Shown one piece after another: positions 32,706-39,314 of a DNA stretch of 39,314 nucleotides. A program made the translations under genes and the position numbers. The notes beneath the pieces were generated by a model, which was given only the letters and a program-made list of their open reading frames with translations, searched no databases and was not told the origin of the DNA. How positions within the stretch are numbered: the stretch's first letter is position 1; every line of letters starts with the position of its first letter. This DNA comes from Polyangium jinanense (GTDB taxonomy: Bacteria; Myxococcota; Polyangia; Polyangiales; Polyangiaceae), in NCBI RefSeq assembly GCF_028435365.1, contig NZ_JAGTJJ010000084.1, forward strand, positions 1 through 39,314, given 5' to 3'.

Positions 32706-33554
32706 ATGACGATCCCAGATTCCGTGAGCTCCTACCGACCCTTGCCGGCATTGGCCGCACTCGTGCTCGTCCTCTCCTCCGGCGCTCGGGCCCGGGCCGT
32801 CACGCCGCCGCCCGTCTCGGCGCGGGCGGGCACGGCCAGGGTCGACGGCAGCAAACCGAGCGGGCCCACGCCCATGGTGCAGCGCGGGCTCATTTTGCCC
32901 ACGGGGTTGCTCGATCCCTACGTGAGCCCCCTCGTCGAGCACCCCATCGGGAAAGACTATTACCGCATGGGGACGAGCTTCGGCACGCTGTGGGGCATCG
33001 TCCCCGAGATGCACGTCGATATCCAGATCGGCCCCTATTACATCGGTCAGGAGCCACCCCCGGGCACGAACCGCGTCACCGTCACGGGCCGTTACCTCAA
33101 AACCCGGCCGCTCGACCTCGGCGCCTCGTTCATGGCGGTATTCGATCCGAACCCCAGGCACCCGTTCGTCAGCTACGTCCAGCCGGGTCTGCCTGCCCTC
33201 ATCCGTCCGAACAAGCGCCTCCGTATCGATTCAGGCGTTTTTGTGCCCTGGTATCCCACCACGGATTCCCATCTCGGCCTTCGTGTCCCGCTGAACGTTT
33301 ACGTCCAGATCGTGGACCGCTTCCATGTCGGCGGGGCGAGCGCCCTCGTCGTCTCGGACCTCCGCGATCCCCATGGGACCACGTCCGTTCCGTTCGGTCT
33401 CACCGGCGGCTATAGCGCGGGCCCCGAGCTCGACTTCCTGGCGCTCACCCCGTACGTGACCTGGACGCGCTTCTATTCGACCGCGACCGGCGCCCTGGAC
33501 ACGCGCTCGTTCGTCGCCGGACTCGTCGCCGACTTCATCATCGACCTTCGGTGA
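32706..33554 (+). CDS. Secreted beta-barrel-like protein
   Basis: The 282-residue product has a signal peptide (PALAALVLVLSSGARARA) and then alternating amphipathic strands rich in aromatic and Gly residues, ending FVAGLVADFIIDLR, typical of an outer-membrane barrel end. Strands such as RLRIDSGVFVPWYPTTD, LGLRVPLNVYVQIVDRF and PFGLTGGYSAGPELDFL fit this. No family is recognised. The ATG lies 42 bp after the aminotransferase-like gene, so a link with that operon cannot be excluded, though function appears unrelated. Confidence 0.7.
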   Translation: MTIPDSVSSYRPLPALAALVLVLSSGARARAVTPPPVSARAGTARVDGSKPSGPTPMVQRGLILPTGLLDPYVSPLVEHPIGKDYYRMGTSFGTLWGIVPEMHVDIQIGPYYIGQEPPPGTNRVTVTGRYLKTRPLDLGASFMAVFDPNPRHPFVSYVQPGLPALIRPNKRLRIDSGVFVPWYPTTDSHLGLRVPLNVYVQIVDRFHVGGASALVVSDLRDPHGTTSVPFGLTGGYSAGPELDFLALTPYVTWTRFYSTATGALDTRSFVAGLVADFIIDLR

Positions 33555-33620
33555 GCCCCGTCTCACGGCAGGCGTGACGTGGCTCGGGTTCCCTCCTATC
33601 CTCGGGGCCGGAGGTTTGCC

Positions 33621-34595
33621 ATGCATTTTCTTCACCGTTCCTTGCAATTCGTAGTCCCCGCGGTGCTCGTCCTTTCCGCCTGCGCCGTCACGCCCAGCGG
33701 CGGACGTTCTTCCGGGAATGGCGGCGACGGGAGCGAATCGAGCGGCGGGCAAGGTGGAAGCGCCGGGATTGGCGGGATGGGCAGCGGGAACGCCGGCTCG
33801 GGCGGCTCGGGCGGCGATCTTTTCGGTGACGGCGGACTCATGGGCGCGGGCGGCGGATCCGGCGACGACGGCTGCGCGGACGAGGCGAAGCTCGTCTACA
33901 TCATCGGCCAGGACAACGAGCTCTACAGCTTCGACCCGCCCACGCTCGATGTGAAGCTCATCGGCGTGATCGACTGCCCCACCGGCGGCCTCGGCACGCC
34001 GTTTTCGATGGCCGTCGACCGCAAAGGGACGGCGTGGATCCTCTTCAGCGACGGCCGCATCTACCACGTCGACGTGAAGACCGCGGCCTGCACGGCGACG
34101 AGCTACACGCCGGGACAGCAGGGTTTTTCCACGTTCGGAATGGGCTTCGTCTCCAATACGCCGGGCAGCACGGAGGAGACGCTTTACGTCGCCGACTACA
34201 ACGGCAAGGGCCTCGCGCGGATCGACACCCAATCGCTCACGCTCTCCTTCGTCGGCCCCTGGGACCAACTCTCCGGCGCGGCCGAGCTCACGGGCACGGG
34301 GGATGCGCGGCTCTTCGGCTTCTTCAACTACAGCCCGATCATCATCGCCGAGATCGACAAAACCTCGGGCAAGATCCTGAGCCAAGCCCCGCAGCCGTCG
34401 GTGTCGATCGGGAGCGGCTGGGCGTTCGCGTTCTGGGGCGGCGATTTCTGGCTGTTCACGAGCCCCACGGGCGACTCGCAGATCCAGCAGTATCGACCCT
34501 CGACCGGGACGACGAGCGTGGTGAAGACGGGGCTCGGAACGAACATCGTCGGCGCGGGCGTCTCCACCTGCGCGCCGGTCGAGCCGCCAAAATGA
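33621..34595 (+). CDS. Gly/Ser-linker lipoprotein with propeller-like domain
   Basis: The 324-residue product has a lipoprotein signal (FVVPAVLVLSAC), a long GGS-type linker (about 28-80), and a beta-rich domain of six or so blade-like repeats (AKLVYIIGQDNELYSFDPPT, PFSMAVDRKGTAWILFSDGR, ETLYVADYNGKGLARIDTQS). This resembles six- or seven-bladed propellers of secreted myxobacterial proteins. The start at 33621 has GGAGG 6 nt upstream. It converges with the CAP-domain gene. Confidence 0.78.
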   Translation: MHFLHRSLQFVVPAVLVLSACAVTPSGGRSSGNGGDGSESSGGQGGSAGIGGMGSGNAGSGGSGGDLFGDGGLMGAGGGSGDDGCADEAKLVYIIGQDNELYSFDPPTLDVKLIGVIDCPTGGLGTPFSMAVDRKGTAWILFSDGRIYHVDVKTAACTATSYTPGQQGFSTFGMGFVSNTPGSTEETLYVADYNGKGLARIDTQSLTLSFVGPWDQLSGAAELTGTGDARLFGFFNYSPIIIAEIDKTSGKILSQAPQPSVSIGSGWAFAFWGGDFWLFTSPTGDSQIQQYRPSTGTTSVVKTGLGTNIVGAGVSTCAPVEPPK

Positions 34596-34598
34596 GCG

Positions 34599-35288
34599 CT
34601 ACTGGAAGTTTACCGCGATCCAGCCGCCGGCGGCGCTGAATCCACAAGCGACCTTCGAGAAGTACTTCGCGCTCATGTTCACGTAATGCCCGCAGACGTC
34701 GCCCGTGGATTGCCCGTAGAAATCGCAATTCGGGCAGTTCGGGTTGTACCCTTCATTGCAAGCATCACAGCCGGAGCAGCCGGTCTGATCCCGCTCGGCC
34801 CACATGCCATCGAGGCAGCCCGAGACGTTCTCGGCCCCGTGGCCCAGGCACTCGTTCTGGCCGCTGCCATTGCAGGTCGGATAGAGGCCCATGCCCCACG
34901 AACCGTGCGGCTTATCGTTCTGCTGATCCCACGTTGCCTGCTGATCCACGCAGGGCTCCGCTTCCTTCCAGCGCGCGTAGGGCGGGAGCCCCATCGTGGC
35001 GCGGTGCGCGTTGATCGTGTCGACGCACGCTTGCCGGGCCGCCTCGTACGGATCGGACCCGCCGCTGCTGCTGCTCGTCGTGCCGCCGCCGGCGCCGCCC
35101 TGGCCGCTGCCGCCGCTGCCGCTCGATGCGCTGCTGCTCGGCGTCCCTCCTTGCCCGGCCGCGCCGCCGCTCCCGTCGCCGCCCGCTCCGCCATCACCGC
35201 CGCTCCCTTGCGACCCCGCGTCCGAACACGCGGCGGCGCCGAGCGCTAAAAGACCCAGAAAAACCCGATAGGCCATCTTCATCGACAT
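34599..35288 (-). CDS. CAP-domain (SCP/PR-1-like) lipoprotein
   Basis: The 229-residue product has a lipoprotein signal (VFLGLLALGAAAC), a Gly/Ser-rich linker (about 22-75) and one CAP domain: ACVDTINAHRATMGLPPYAR at the start, then GLYPTCNGSGQNECLGHGAENVS and GQSTGDVCGHYVNMSAKYFS, the latter corresponding to the CAP HYTQ-type motif. Extra Cys pairs (GCSGCDACNEG, CPNCDFYG) suggest disulfides. CAP proteins are secreted, with roles from lipid binding to inhibition of proteases. AAGGAG lies 9 nt upstream of the ATG at 35288; the longer frame upstream is spurious. Confidence 0.87.
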   Translation of the reverse strand: MSMKMAYRVFLGLLALGAAACSDAGSQGSGGDGGAGGDGSGGAAGQGGTPSSSASSGSGGSGQGGAGGGTTSSSSGGSDPYEAARQACVDTINAHRATMGLPPYARWKEAEPCVDQQATWDQQNDKPHGSWGMGLYPTCNGSGQNECLGHGAENVSGCLDGMWAERDQTGCSGCDACNEGYNPNCPNCDFYGQSTGDVCGHYVNMSAKYFSKVACGFSAAGGWIAVNFQ

Positions 35289-35374
35289 GGGGAAGCTCCT
35301 TGTTACCCCGTCGAGTGTAGAGGACGACAACCGGCGCCTGGTATGGAAAACGACCAGGACGGGCGTCAAACCGT

Positions 35375-36577
35375 TCATGTGGATGGGGCAGGGGCGCGGC
35401 GCGGCTTCACGGCGCGGCGCTTCATGACGAACCGGAGCGCCTCCTCCAGGTTGCCGAGCGTCATGACGCTCCCGAGATCGACGCCGAGGCCCACCAGCGC
35501 AGTGGCCACGCCGGGATTGACGCCCGTCACGAGCGCCGTCGTGCCGAGCAGCCCGAGCGCGCGCAGTACCTTGAAGAGGTAATCGGCCGTCGTCGCATCG
35601 ACCTCGTCGATACCCGTCATGTCGAGGATCACGTAATGCGCTTGCTCGCTCACGACCGCGTCGAGCAAGGTGGCGAGGATGCGCTCGGCGCGCGCCGCGT
35701 CGATCGTCCCGACGAGCGGCAGCGCGAGCACGCCGTCCCATACCCGCACGATCGGCGTGGAGAGCGTGCGAATTGCGCCCTCTTGCTGCGCGATGAGGTC
35801 GATCTGCTGGCGGAGCGTGCGTTCCGCTTCGATGCGCTCGGTGACGTCCATCGCGACGCCGAGCACGCCCTCGACGGGGCCGCCTTCCTCGCGCGTGATG
35901 GGAATGTACCGGCATTCCCAGGAGGCGCCGCCTGCGTTGGCGAGGGTGACCTGGTGGGTGCCGCCGAGGGCGGCGCGGATCGCGCTGAGGATTTCGGGGA
36001 CGTCGCGGTAGAGATCAAAAGCGCTCATGCCGACCACTTCGCCGGGCGCAAAGCCGAGCGCGCGCAGCCCGGCGCCGTCGGACAGCGTGAAGACGCCCTT
36101 CTCGTCGGTGGACCAGAGCACGAGCGGGGTATTGTCGAGCATGCGCCGGATGAATTTGCGCTCGGCGGCCAGCGTTTCGCGCGCCTCGGTCGCCTCGGTC
36201 GTGTCACGAACGAAAGCGGCGCGGCCGAGGAGATCTCCGTTTTCGTCGCGCAGGGCGCGCAGTTGCCATTCGCAATGGAATCGCGCCCCGTCCTTCCGGG
36301 CGCACGGGGCCGAAAAGGATGGCGGGTTTTGCGAGTCGAGATCGGCGAGCAGCACGCCCGGATCGACCTCCGCGTCGGGGCCGAGGAGGTCACGTATCGT
36401 TTTTCCGATGACCTCGGTCGCGCCGTAGCCGAACACACGCTCGGCGCCCGGGTTCCACGCGACGATGGCGCCGCTCGCGTCGAGGCCCACGATGCCGATC
36501 GGCGCCTCGTGCGCGAGCGCGCGCAGCAGCTTCGGATCCTCGAAATAAGCTGACGCAGTACGTTCGTGAATAACCAT
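35375..36577 (-). CDS. PAS-PAS-STAS protein (RsbR-type stressosome component)
   Basis: The 400-residue product has two PAS domains (about 15-135, APIGIVGLDASGAIVAWNPG; about 140-265, IRRMLDNTPLVLWSTDEKGV) and a C-terminal STAS domain (about 285-390; IVRVWDGVLALPLVGTIDAA, AHYVILDMTGIDEVDATTAD, LLGTTALVTGVNPGVATALV). The layout matches RsbR co-antagonists that build stressosomes. The Thr/Ser sites phosphorylated in RsbR lie in the DMTGIDEVD and LVTGVNPG segments and appear present. No RsbS/RsbT partners are adjacent, so it may act with unlinked partners or with kinases such as those at 13.2-18.3 kb. Confidence 0.9.
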   Translation of the reverse strand: MVIHERTASAYFEDPKLLRALAHEAPIGIVGLDASGAIVAWNPGAERVFGYGATEVIGKTIRDLLGPDAEVDPGVLLADLDSQNPPSFSAPCARKDGARFHCEWQLRALRDENGDLLGRAAFVRDTTEATEARETLAAERKFIRRMLDNTPLVLWSTDEKGVFTLSDGAGLRALGFAPGEVVGMSAFDLYRDVPEILSAIRAALGGTHQVTLANAGGASWECRYIPITREEGGPVEGVLGVAMDVTERIEAERTLRQQIDLIAQQEGAIRTLSTPIVRVWDGVLALPLVGTIDAARAERILATLLDAVVSEQAHYVILDMTGIDEVDATTADYLFKVLRALGLLGTTALVTGVNPGVATALVGLGVDLGSVMTLGNLEEALRFVMKRRAVKPRRAPAPST

Positions 36578-36741
36578 CCAACTCCGTGTAGCAAAAGTGC
36601 CGCCGCACGGAAAGCACCCTTATCCGCTGGGAGTACGCTTGGTTACGTGATTGTTGGAATTGGCCGCTGTGTCAGTGATATGACAGTGGCCCGCGTTTCA
36701 GCGGCACGCGCGGAGGTTTGGCGGAGCGAGCGCGTTCGTTT

Positions 36742-37986
36742 TCACGATGCGGCGGGCTGGGTCGAAAGGCGAGGCGACCGCACCGCCTGGCCACGCCCCT
36801 GCTCGACGAGCGCCTCGCCGGCCGGGCGGAGGACCTGCGCCGCCGCTTGCCGCCGCAGCGCGGAGACCTCCTCGGCGGGCAAGAAGCCGTGTTCGCGGGG
36901 CGGCTCGTCGCCCGGGACCGTCGCTTCCTTGCAGGCCATTCGGAGCGCCTTCTCCAGGGTCGTCGCGACCTCGGCCGCGAGCGCCGCGCCGCCCGTGCCG
37001 ATCGCCCAGCGCACGAAGGCCCATCCGAGCTCGGCGTGGCGCATCTCGTCCTCGGCGATCTCCAGCAATGCAAGGCGCACCGCGCGCGGGCCCGCCTCCT
37101 TTGCCGCCGCGGCCGCCTCGAGGGCCGCGAGCGTCTCGCCCACGCAGCCCTCGACCACCGTGGCGAGCGTGGCCGCCGTGAGCGAGCCGAGATCCTCGAA
37201 CGCGCCGTCCACCGCGAGCGGCCCGAAGCCGAGCGGCTCGCCTCCATATGCGGATGCGAGCGACATGGCGAGGCGCGCGTGCCGCACCTCGTCGAGCGCC
37301 GCTTGATGGGCCGCCTCGACGAGCGCCGGCGGCGCGCCGAGCGCCATGAGCGCCATCGAGAACCGGGCAAACGAGGCCACGGATGCGTGCTCGTTGCGAC
37401 CTCGCTCGGCCCAGCGCCGCGCGAGGATTGCGCGTACCTCGGTCGGGAGAGCAGCCGTATCGAGATCGCGGAGCGCGGCATTGAAATCGCGGAGCGCCTG
37501 CGCGCGATCCGCGGGCACATCCGGCGGGCTCGACCATGCGCTCGGCCCTTCGCGCACGTCGGCGAGCCGGGGTTTTCCTTGCACGAGGAGGGGCCGGCCA
37601 TCGCAGCCGATCGAGCCGACGAGATAACAGCAGCTCTCGGCGCTGCCTTCGTTTTCATTGGCATACGGCCCGCGGAGCGGCTCGCATTCGCATTCGCCGG
37701 AGCCCGGCGGCCGACCATTGAGGACGACCTCGTTCGCGCCGGGACACACGCCGTTCACGGGCGTGGTGCAAAGCGTGATGTCGCAGCACTGGCCGTGATA
37801 TCCGAAACTGTCGTTGTACACGGGCCCGTAGCAGGCGGGCGCCGGGGAGGACTCGAGGATCTCGACAGAAGTGGCCGGGCCGGGGGCGCCGGGAGCGCTC
37901 TCGACGTCGGCCCCGCACCCCGAGGCCAGGAGGAGGCTTGCGCCCCATTGAGAAGCGACGAGAAGGCGATGCAGGTATTCGCGCAT
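36742..37986 (-). CDS. Ferritin-like-domain lipoprotein
   Basis: The 414-residue product has a lipoprotein signal (WGASLLLASGC), a Cys-rich N-terminal segment (about 48-130, QCCDITLC, GECECEPL, SCCYLVGSIGCDG) and a ferritin-like four-helix bundle (about 150-360). Its helices carry the expected acidic and His ligands: RGRNEHASVASFARF, AALDEVRHARLAMSLAS, CVGETLAALEAAA and IAEDEMRHAELGWAF, i.e. two ExxH motifs plus two single Glu helices, a di-metal carboxylate site. An exported, membrane-anchored di-iron protein is uncommon; oxidase or metal-storage roles are possible. Confidence 0.85.
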   Translation of the reverse strand: MREYLHRLLVASQWGASLLLASGCGADVESAPGAPGPATSVEILESSPAPACYGPVYNDSFGYHGQCCDITLCTTPVNGVCPGANEVVLNGRPPGSGECECEPLRGPYANENEGSAESCCYLVGSIGCDGRPLLVQGKPRLADVREGPSAWSSPPDVPADRAQALRDFNAALRDLDTAALPTEVRAILARRWAERGRNEHASVASFARFSMALMALGAPPALVEAAHQAALDEVRHARLAMSLASAYGGEPLGFGPLAVDGAFEDLGSLTAATLATVVEGCVGETLAALEAAAAAKEAGPRAVRLALLEIAEDEMRHAELGWAFVRWAIGTGGAALAAEVATTLEKALRMACKEATVPGDEPPREHGFLPAEEVSALRRQAAAQVLRPAGEALVEQGRGQAVRSPRLSTQPAAS

Positions 37987-38203
37987 GCGGCGCCATTTGG
38001 CAATTCGCGTGCCGAGGGCCGCGCCCGTGTTTCTCGCGGGGACGTGGTCCCGGGGTTGTGCCGGGTTGTGCCGAGCGTGCTCGTGTCGACTCCGCCCCGT
38101 CCACCTGCGCGAGCGCGAGGAAATCCTTCGCGGCGGGGATGAGCGACGTCCGGTGATTCCGCTCGGGTCGACGGATGCCTCCGCGCTGTGCTACCCCGCC
38201 TCC
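37987..38203. other. Divergent intergenic region, ferritin-like gene / rsmG
   Basis: No gene is supported. An open frame continuing upstream of rsmG crosses this stretch, but the sequence is not protein-like. The start of rsmG is assigned at the GTG near its right end. Confidence 0.4.
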
Positions 38204-38923
38204 GTGACCAAGGCCGCCCGTCCTCCCCTCCCGCTGCCGAGCACCACGCCTCTCGCGCCTCCCGACGGCTTCGATACGCGCCTCGCGGAGATCGGCGTTC
38301 GCCTCGACGCGCCCGTGCTCGCAACGCTCGGCGACTACCTCGCGCGGCTGCTCGCGATGAACGAGCAGATGAACCTCACCGCCATCAAAGATCCGAGCGA
38401 CGCGTGGGAAAAACACGCGCTCGACGCGCTCACGCTCGTGCCCTTGCTCGGGGACGTCTCCGCAGGATCGCGGCTCGTCGACGTCGGCTCGGGCGGCGGT
38501 TTGCCCGGCATTCCGATCGCGATCGCGCGGCCCGATCTCGGGGTCACGCTGGTCGAGGCGACGCAGAAAAAAGCGGCGTTTCTCTCGGCCGTCGTCGACG
38601 CGCTGGGCCTCGCGAACGTGACGGTGCGCGCCGAGCGGGCCGAGCAGCTCGGGGCCGGGGAGCTTCGTGGCGTGTTCGACGTCGTGACCGCGCGCGCGGT
38701 GGCGCGATTGAACCTGCTCGTGCCGCTCACCGCGCCGCTCGCGAAGCCGGGCGGGCTCGTGCTTTTGGTGAAGGGTCAGCGCGCCGAGGAGGAGCTCGCG
38801 GAGGCCAAGCGCGTGCTCGCGGAGCAAGGGACGACCCACGAGAAGACGGTCGCGACGCCGACGGGGCGGATCGTCGTGCTCCGGCGAGGCGCGGGGGAGG
38901 CGCGGCGCAAGGCGAAGCGGTGA
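38204..38923 (+). CDS. rsmG: 16S rRNA (guanine-527-N7)-methyltransferase RsmG
   Basis: The 239-residue product is the RsmG (GidB) methyltransferase that makes m7G527 of 16S rRNA using SAM. It has LARLLAMNEQMNLTAIKDPS with the WEKHALDALTL stretch, motif I LVDVGSGGGLPGIPIAIARP near residue 95, and FDVVTARAVARLNLLVPLTA then GGLVLLVKGQRAEEEL near 165-205. The start is uncertain: GTG 38204 gives the usual length with a short Pro-rich extension. Unlike in many bacteria it is not followed by parA/parB or preceded by mnmG within this window. Inactivation in other species gives low-level streptomycin resistance. Confidence 0.93.
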   Translation: MTKAARPPLPLPSTTPLAPPDGFDTRLAEIGVRLDAPVLATLGDYLARLLAMNEQMNLTAIKDPSDAWEKHALDALTLVPLLGDVSAGSRLVDVGSGGGLPGIPIAIARPDLGVTLVEATQKKAAFLSAVVDALGLANVTVRAERAEQLGAGELRGVFDVVTARAVARLNLLVPLTAPLAKPGGLVLLVKGQRAEEELAEAKRVLAEQGTTHEKTVATPTGRIVVLRRGAGEARRKAKR

Positions 38924-38934
38924 GGGGAGGCGCC

Positions 38935-39016
38935 TCAGAATTCGAACGTCGATTGCACGATCGGATTGCCGTAGCTGTCGACGTCCCGTGGCCAGCCCCC
39001 CGTGCGGACCACGCTG
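38935..39016 (-). pseudogene. C-terminal remnant of an interrupted gene
   Basis: Reading leftward from about 39016, the minus strand encodes LSVVRTGGWPRDVDSYGNP then IVQSTFEF and a TGA at 38935-38937. This looks like the last 27 residues of a secreted or outer-membrane protein (aromatic-ending strand). Upstream of it the coding sequence stops at the dispersed repeat at 39015, with no matching frame beyond, so the 5' part has been lost or displaced. Confidence 0.55.
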
Positions 39017-39119
39017 AGCATTGGTCTCATCGCGAGCCGCTGCGCCGGGGCGCTGCCCCGGGCCCCGCGGGGGCTGTTCGCCCCTCGACCCGAACCAGGG
39101 CCTGAGCATTGGTCCCATC
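39015..39119 (+). repeat. Dispersed repeat, copy C
   Basis: This is the same family as 18348-18706: a TGAGCATTGGTCTCATC box at 39015, GGGGCGCTGCCCC, the GGGGGCTGTTCGCCCCT segment and CGACCCGAACCAGGGC. A second box, TGAGCATTGGTCCCATC, follows at 39103, so the copy is flanked by near-identical 17-bp direct repeats or two copies abut. It directly joins the truncated gene to the transposase region. Confidence 0.85.
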
Positions 39120-39164
39120 TCCGATCGGTACATTCCCCCCCTCTGACGACATTTACCGAGTGAG

Positions 39165-39314
39165 ATGTTGGATGCAGGGGCGGCCTCGTCGGCGGAAGCG
39201 TGGGCGGAGGAGGAGTTCGGGCATGCGGACCTTGGAGACAAGCGCCGGACCCGGCGACTGACGCGCATGGCCGCGCAGGCGGCGCTGTTTCCCTCGGGGA
39301 AGGTGAGTGAGGTT
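39165..39314 (+). mobile_element. Tn5/IS4-type transposase, 5' part (runs off window)
   Basis: The 50 codons to the window edge encode M-L-D-A-G-A-A-S-S-A-E-A then WAEEEFGHADLGDKRRTRRL and TRMAAQAALFPSGKVSEV. This matches the N-terminal DNA-binding domain of Tn5-like IS4-family transposases (W-x-x-x-x-F-x-x-A-x-L-G-D-x-R-R-x-x-R). The upstream 40 bp (39125-39164) should include the left terminal inverted repeat. Completeness of the element cannot be judged. Confidence 0.85.

Noticed and set aside
36590..36625. Sigma-54 promoter for the PAS-STAS gene (GGCAC...TTGC on the minus strand)
   Set aside because: Only 7 bases separate the GG and GC elements where 10 are required.

Overview
The window looks like chromosomal DNA of a high-GC delta-proteobacterial myxobacterium, most likely of the Polyangiales/Sorangiineae (Polyangium or Sorangium type). 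The reasons are very high GC with G/C-ending codons, Gly/Ser-rich linkers behind lipoprotein signal peptides, two proteins with a MYXO-CTERM-like tail (Cys-containing stretch, hydrophobic helix, poly-Arg end), large multi-PAS histidine kinases, and abundant dispersed intergenic repeats. The placement rests on these traits only; no rRNA or other phylogenetic marker was compared.

Region 1 (about 1-11,450) is an accessory region. It holds a four-helix-bundle (S23/Avd-like) gene beside a REP-like palindrome, a large serine recombinase, a compositionally distinct GNAT acetyltransferase patch, and then 3.3 kb with no convincing gene. Much of that 3.3 kb is a GC-rich array of a 39-48 bp imperfectly palindromic unit, with several perfect palindromes set between array blocks. 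After a four-gene secreted-protein cassette (7240-10241: an outer-membrane-like TPR protein, a Cys-rich lipoprotein, and two tiny lipoproteins with identical 8-Cys spacing) the same unit returns in inverted orientation (10250-10920). The cassette is therefore tightly bracketed by opposed arrays. A degenerate unit and a shared two-part module also sit directly 3' of the serine recombinase. This is the best candidate in the window for something undescribed. An exact 43-bp tandem repeat (eight units) closes the region.

Region 2 (11.5-23.8 kb) is ordinary myxobacterial chromosome: a coiled-coil hypothetical, a lipoprotein metallo-beta-lactamase-fold hydrolase, a MASE1-PAS histidine kinase divergent from a GAF-4xPAS histidine kinase, NhaA behind a MITE-like composite palindrome, a beta-propeller (SBBP) lipoprotein, and a carotenoid oxygenase divergent from a MarR regulator with two matching operator palindromes between them.

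Region 3 (23.9-38.9 kb) holds a DUF4114/MopE-like Cys-rich MYXO-CTERM protein, an alpha/beta hydrolase, an ArsR regulator translationally coupled to an SRPBCC-cupin fusion under a strong inverted-repeat operator, a VOC protein, a GH25 lysozyme-like MYXO-CTERM protein, a compact SMI1-like / radical SAM / PLP-enzyme operon, several secreted or lipid-anchored proteins (beta-barrel-like, beta-propeller-like, CAP domain, ferritin-like), a PAS-PAS-STAS stressosome-type protein, and rsmG.

Region 4 (38.9 kb to end) is a junction: the C-terminal remnant of a gene cut by another copy of the dispersed repeat, then the start of a Tn5/IS4-type transposase that runs off the window.
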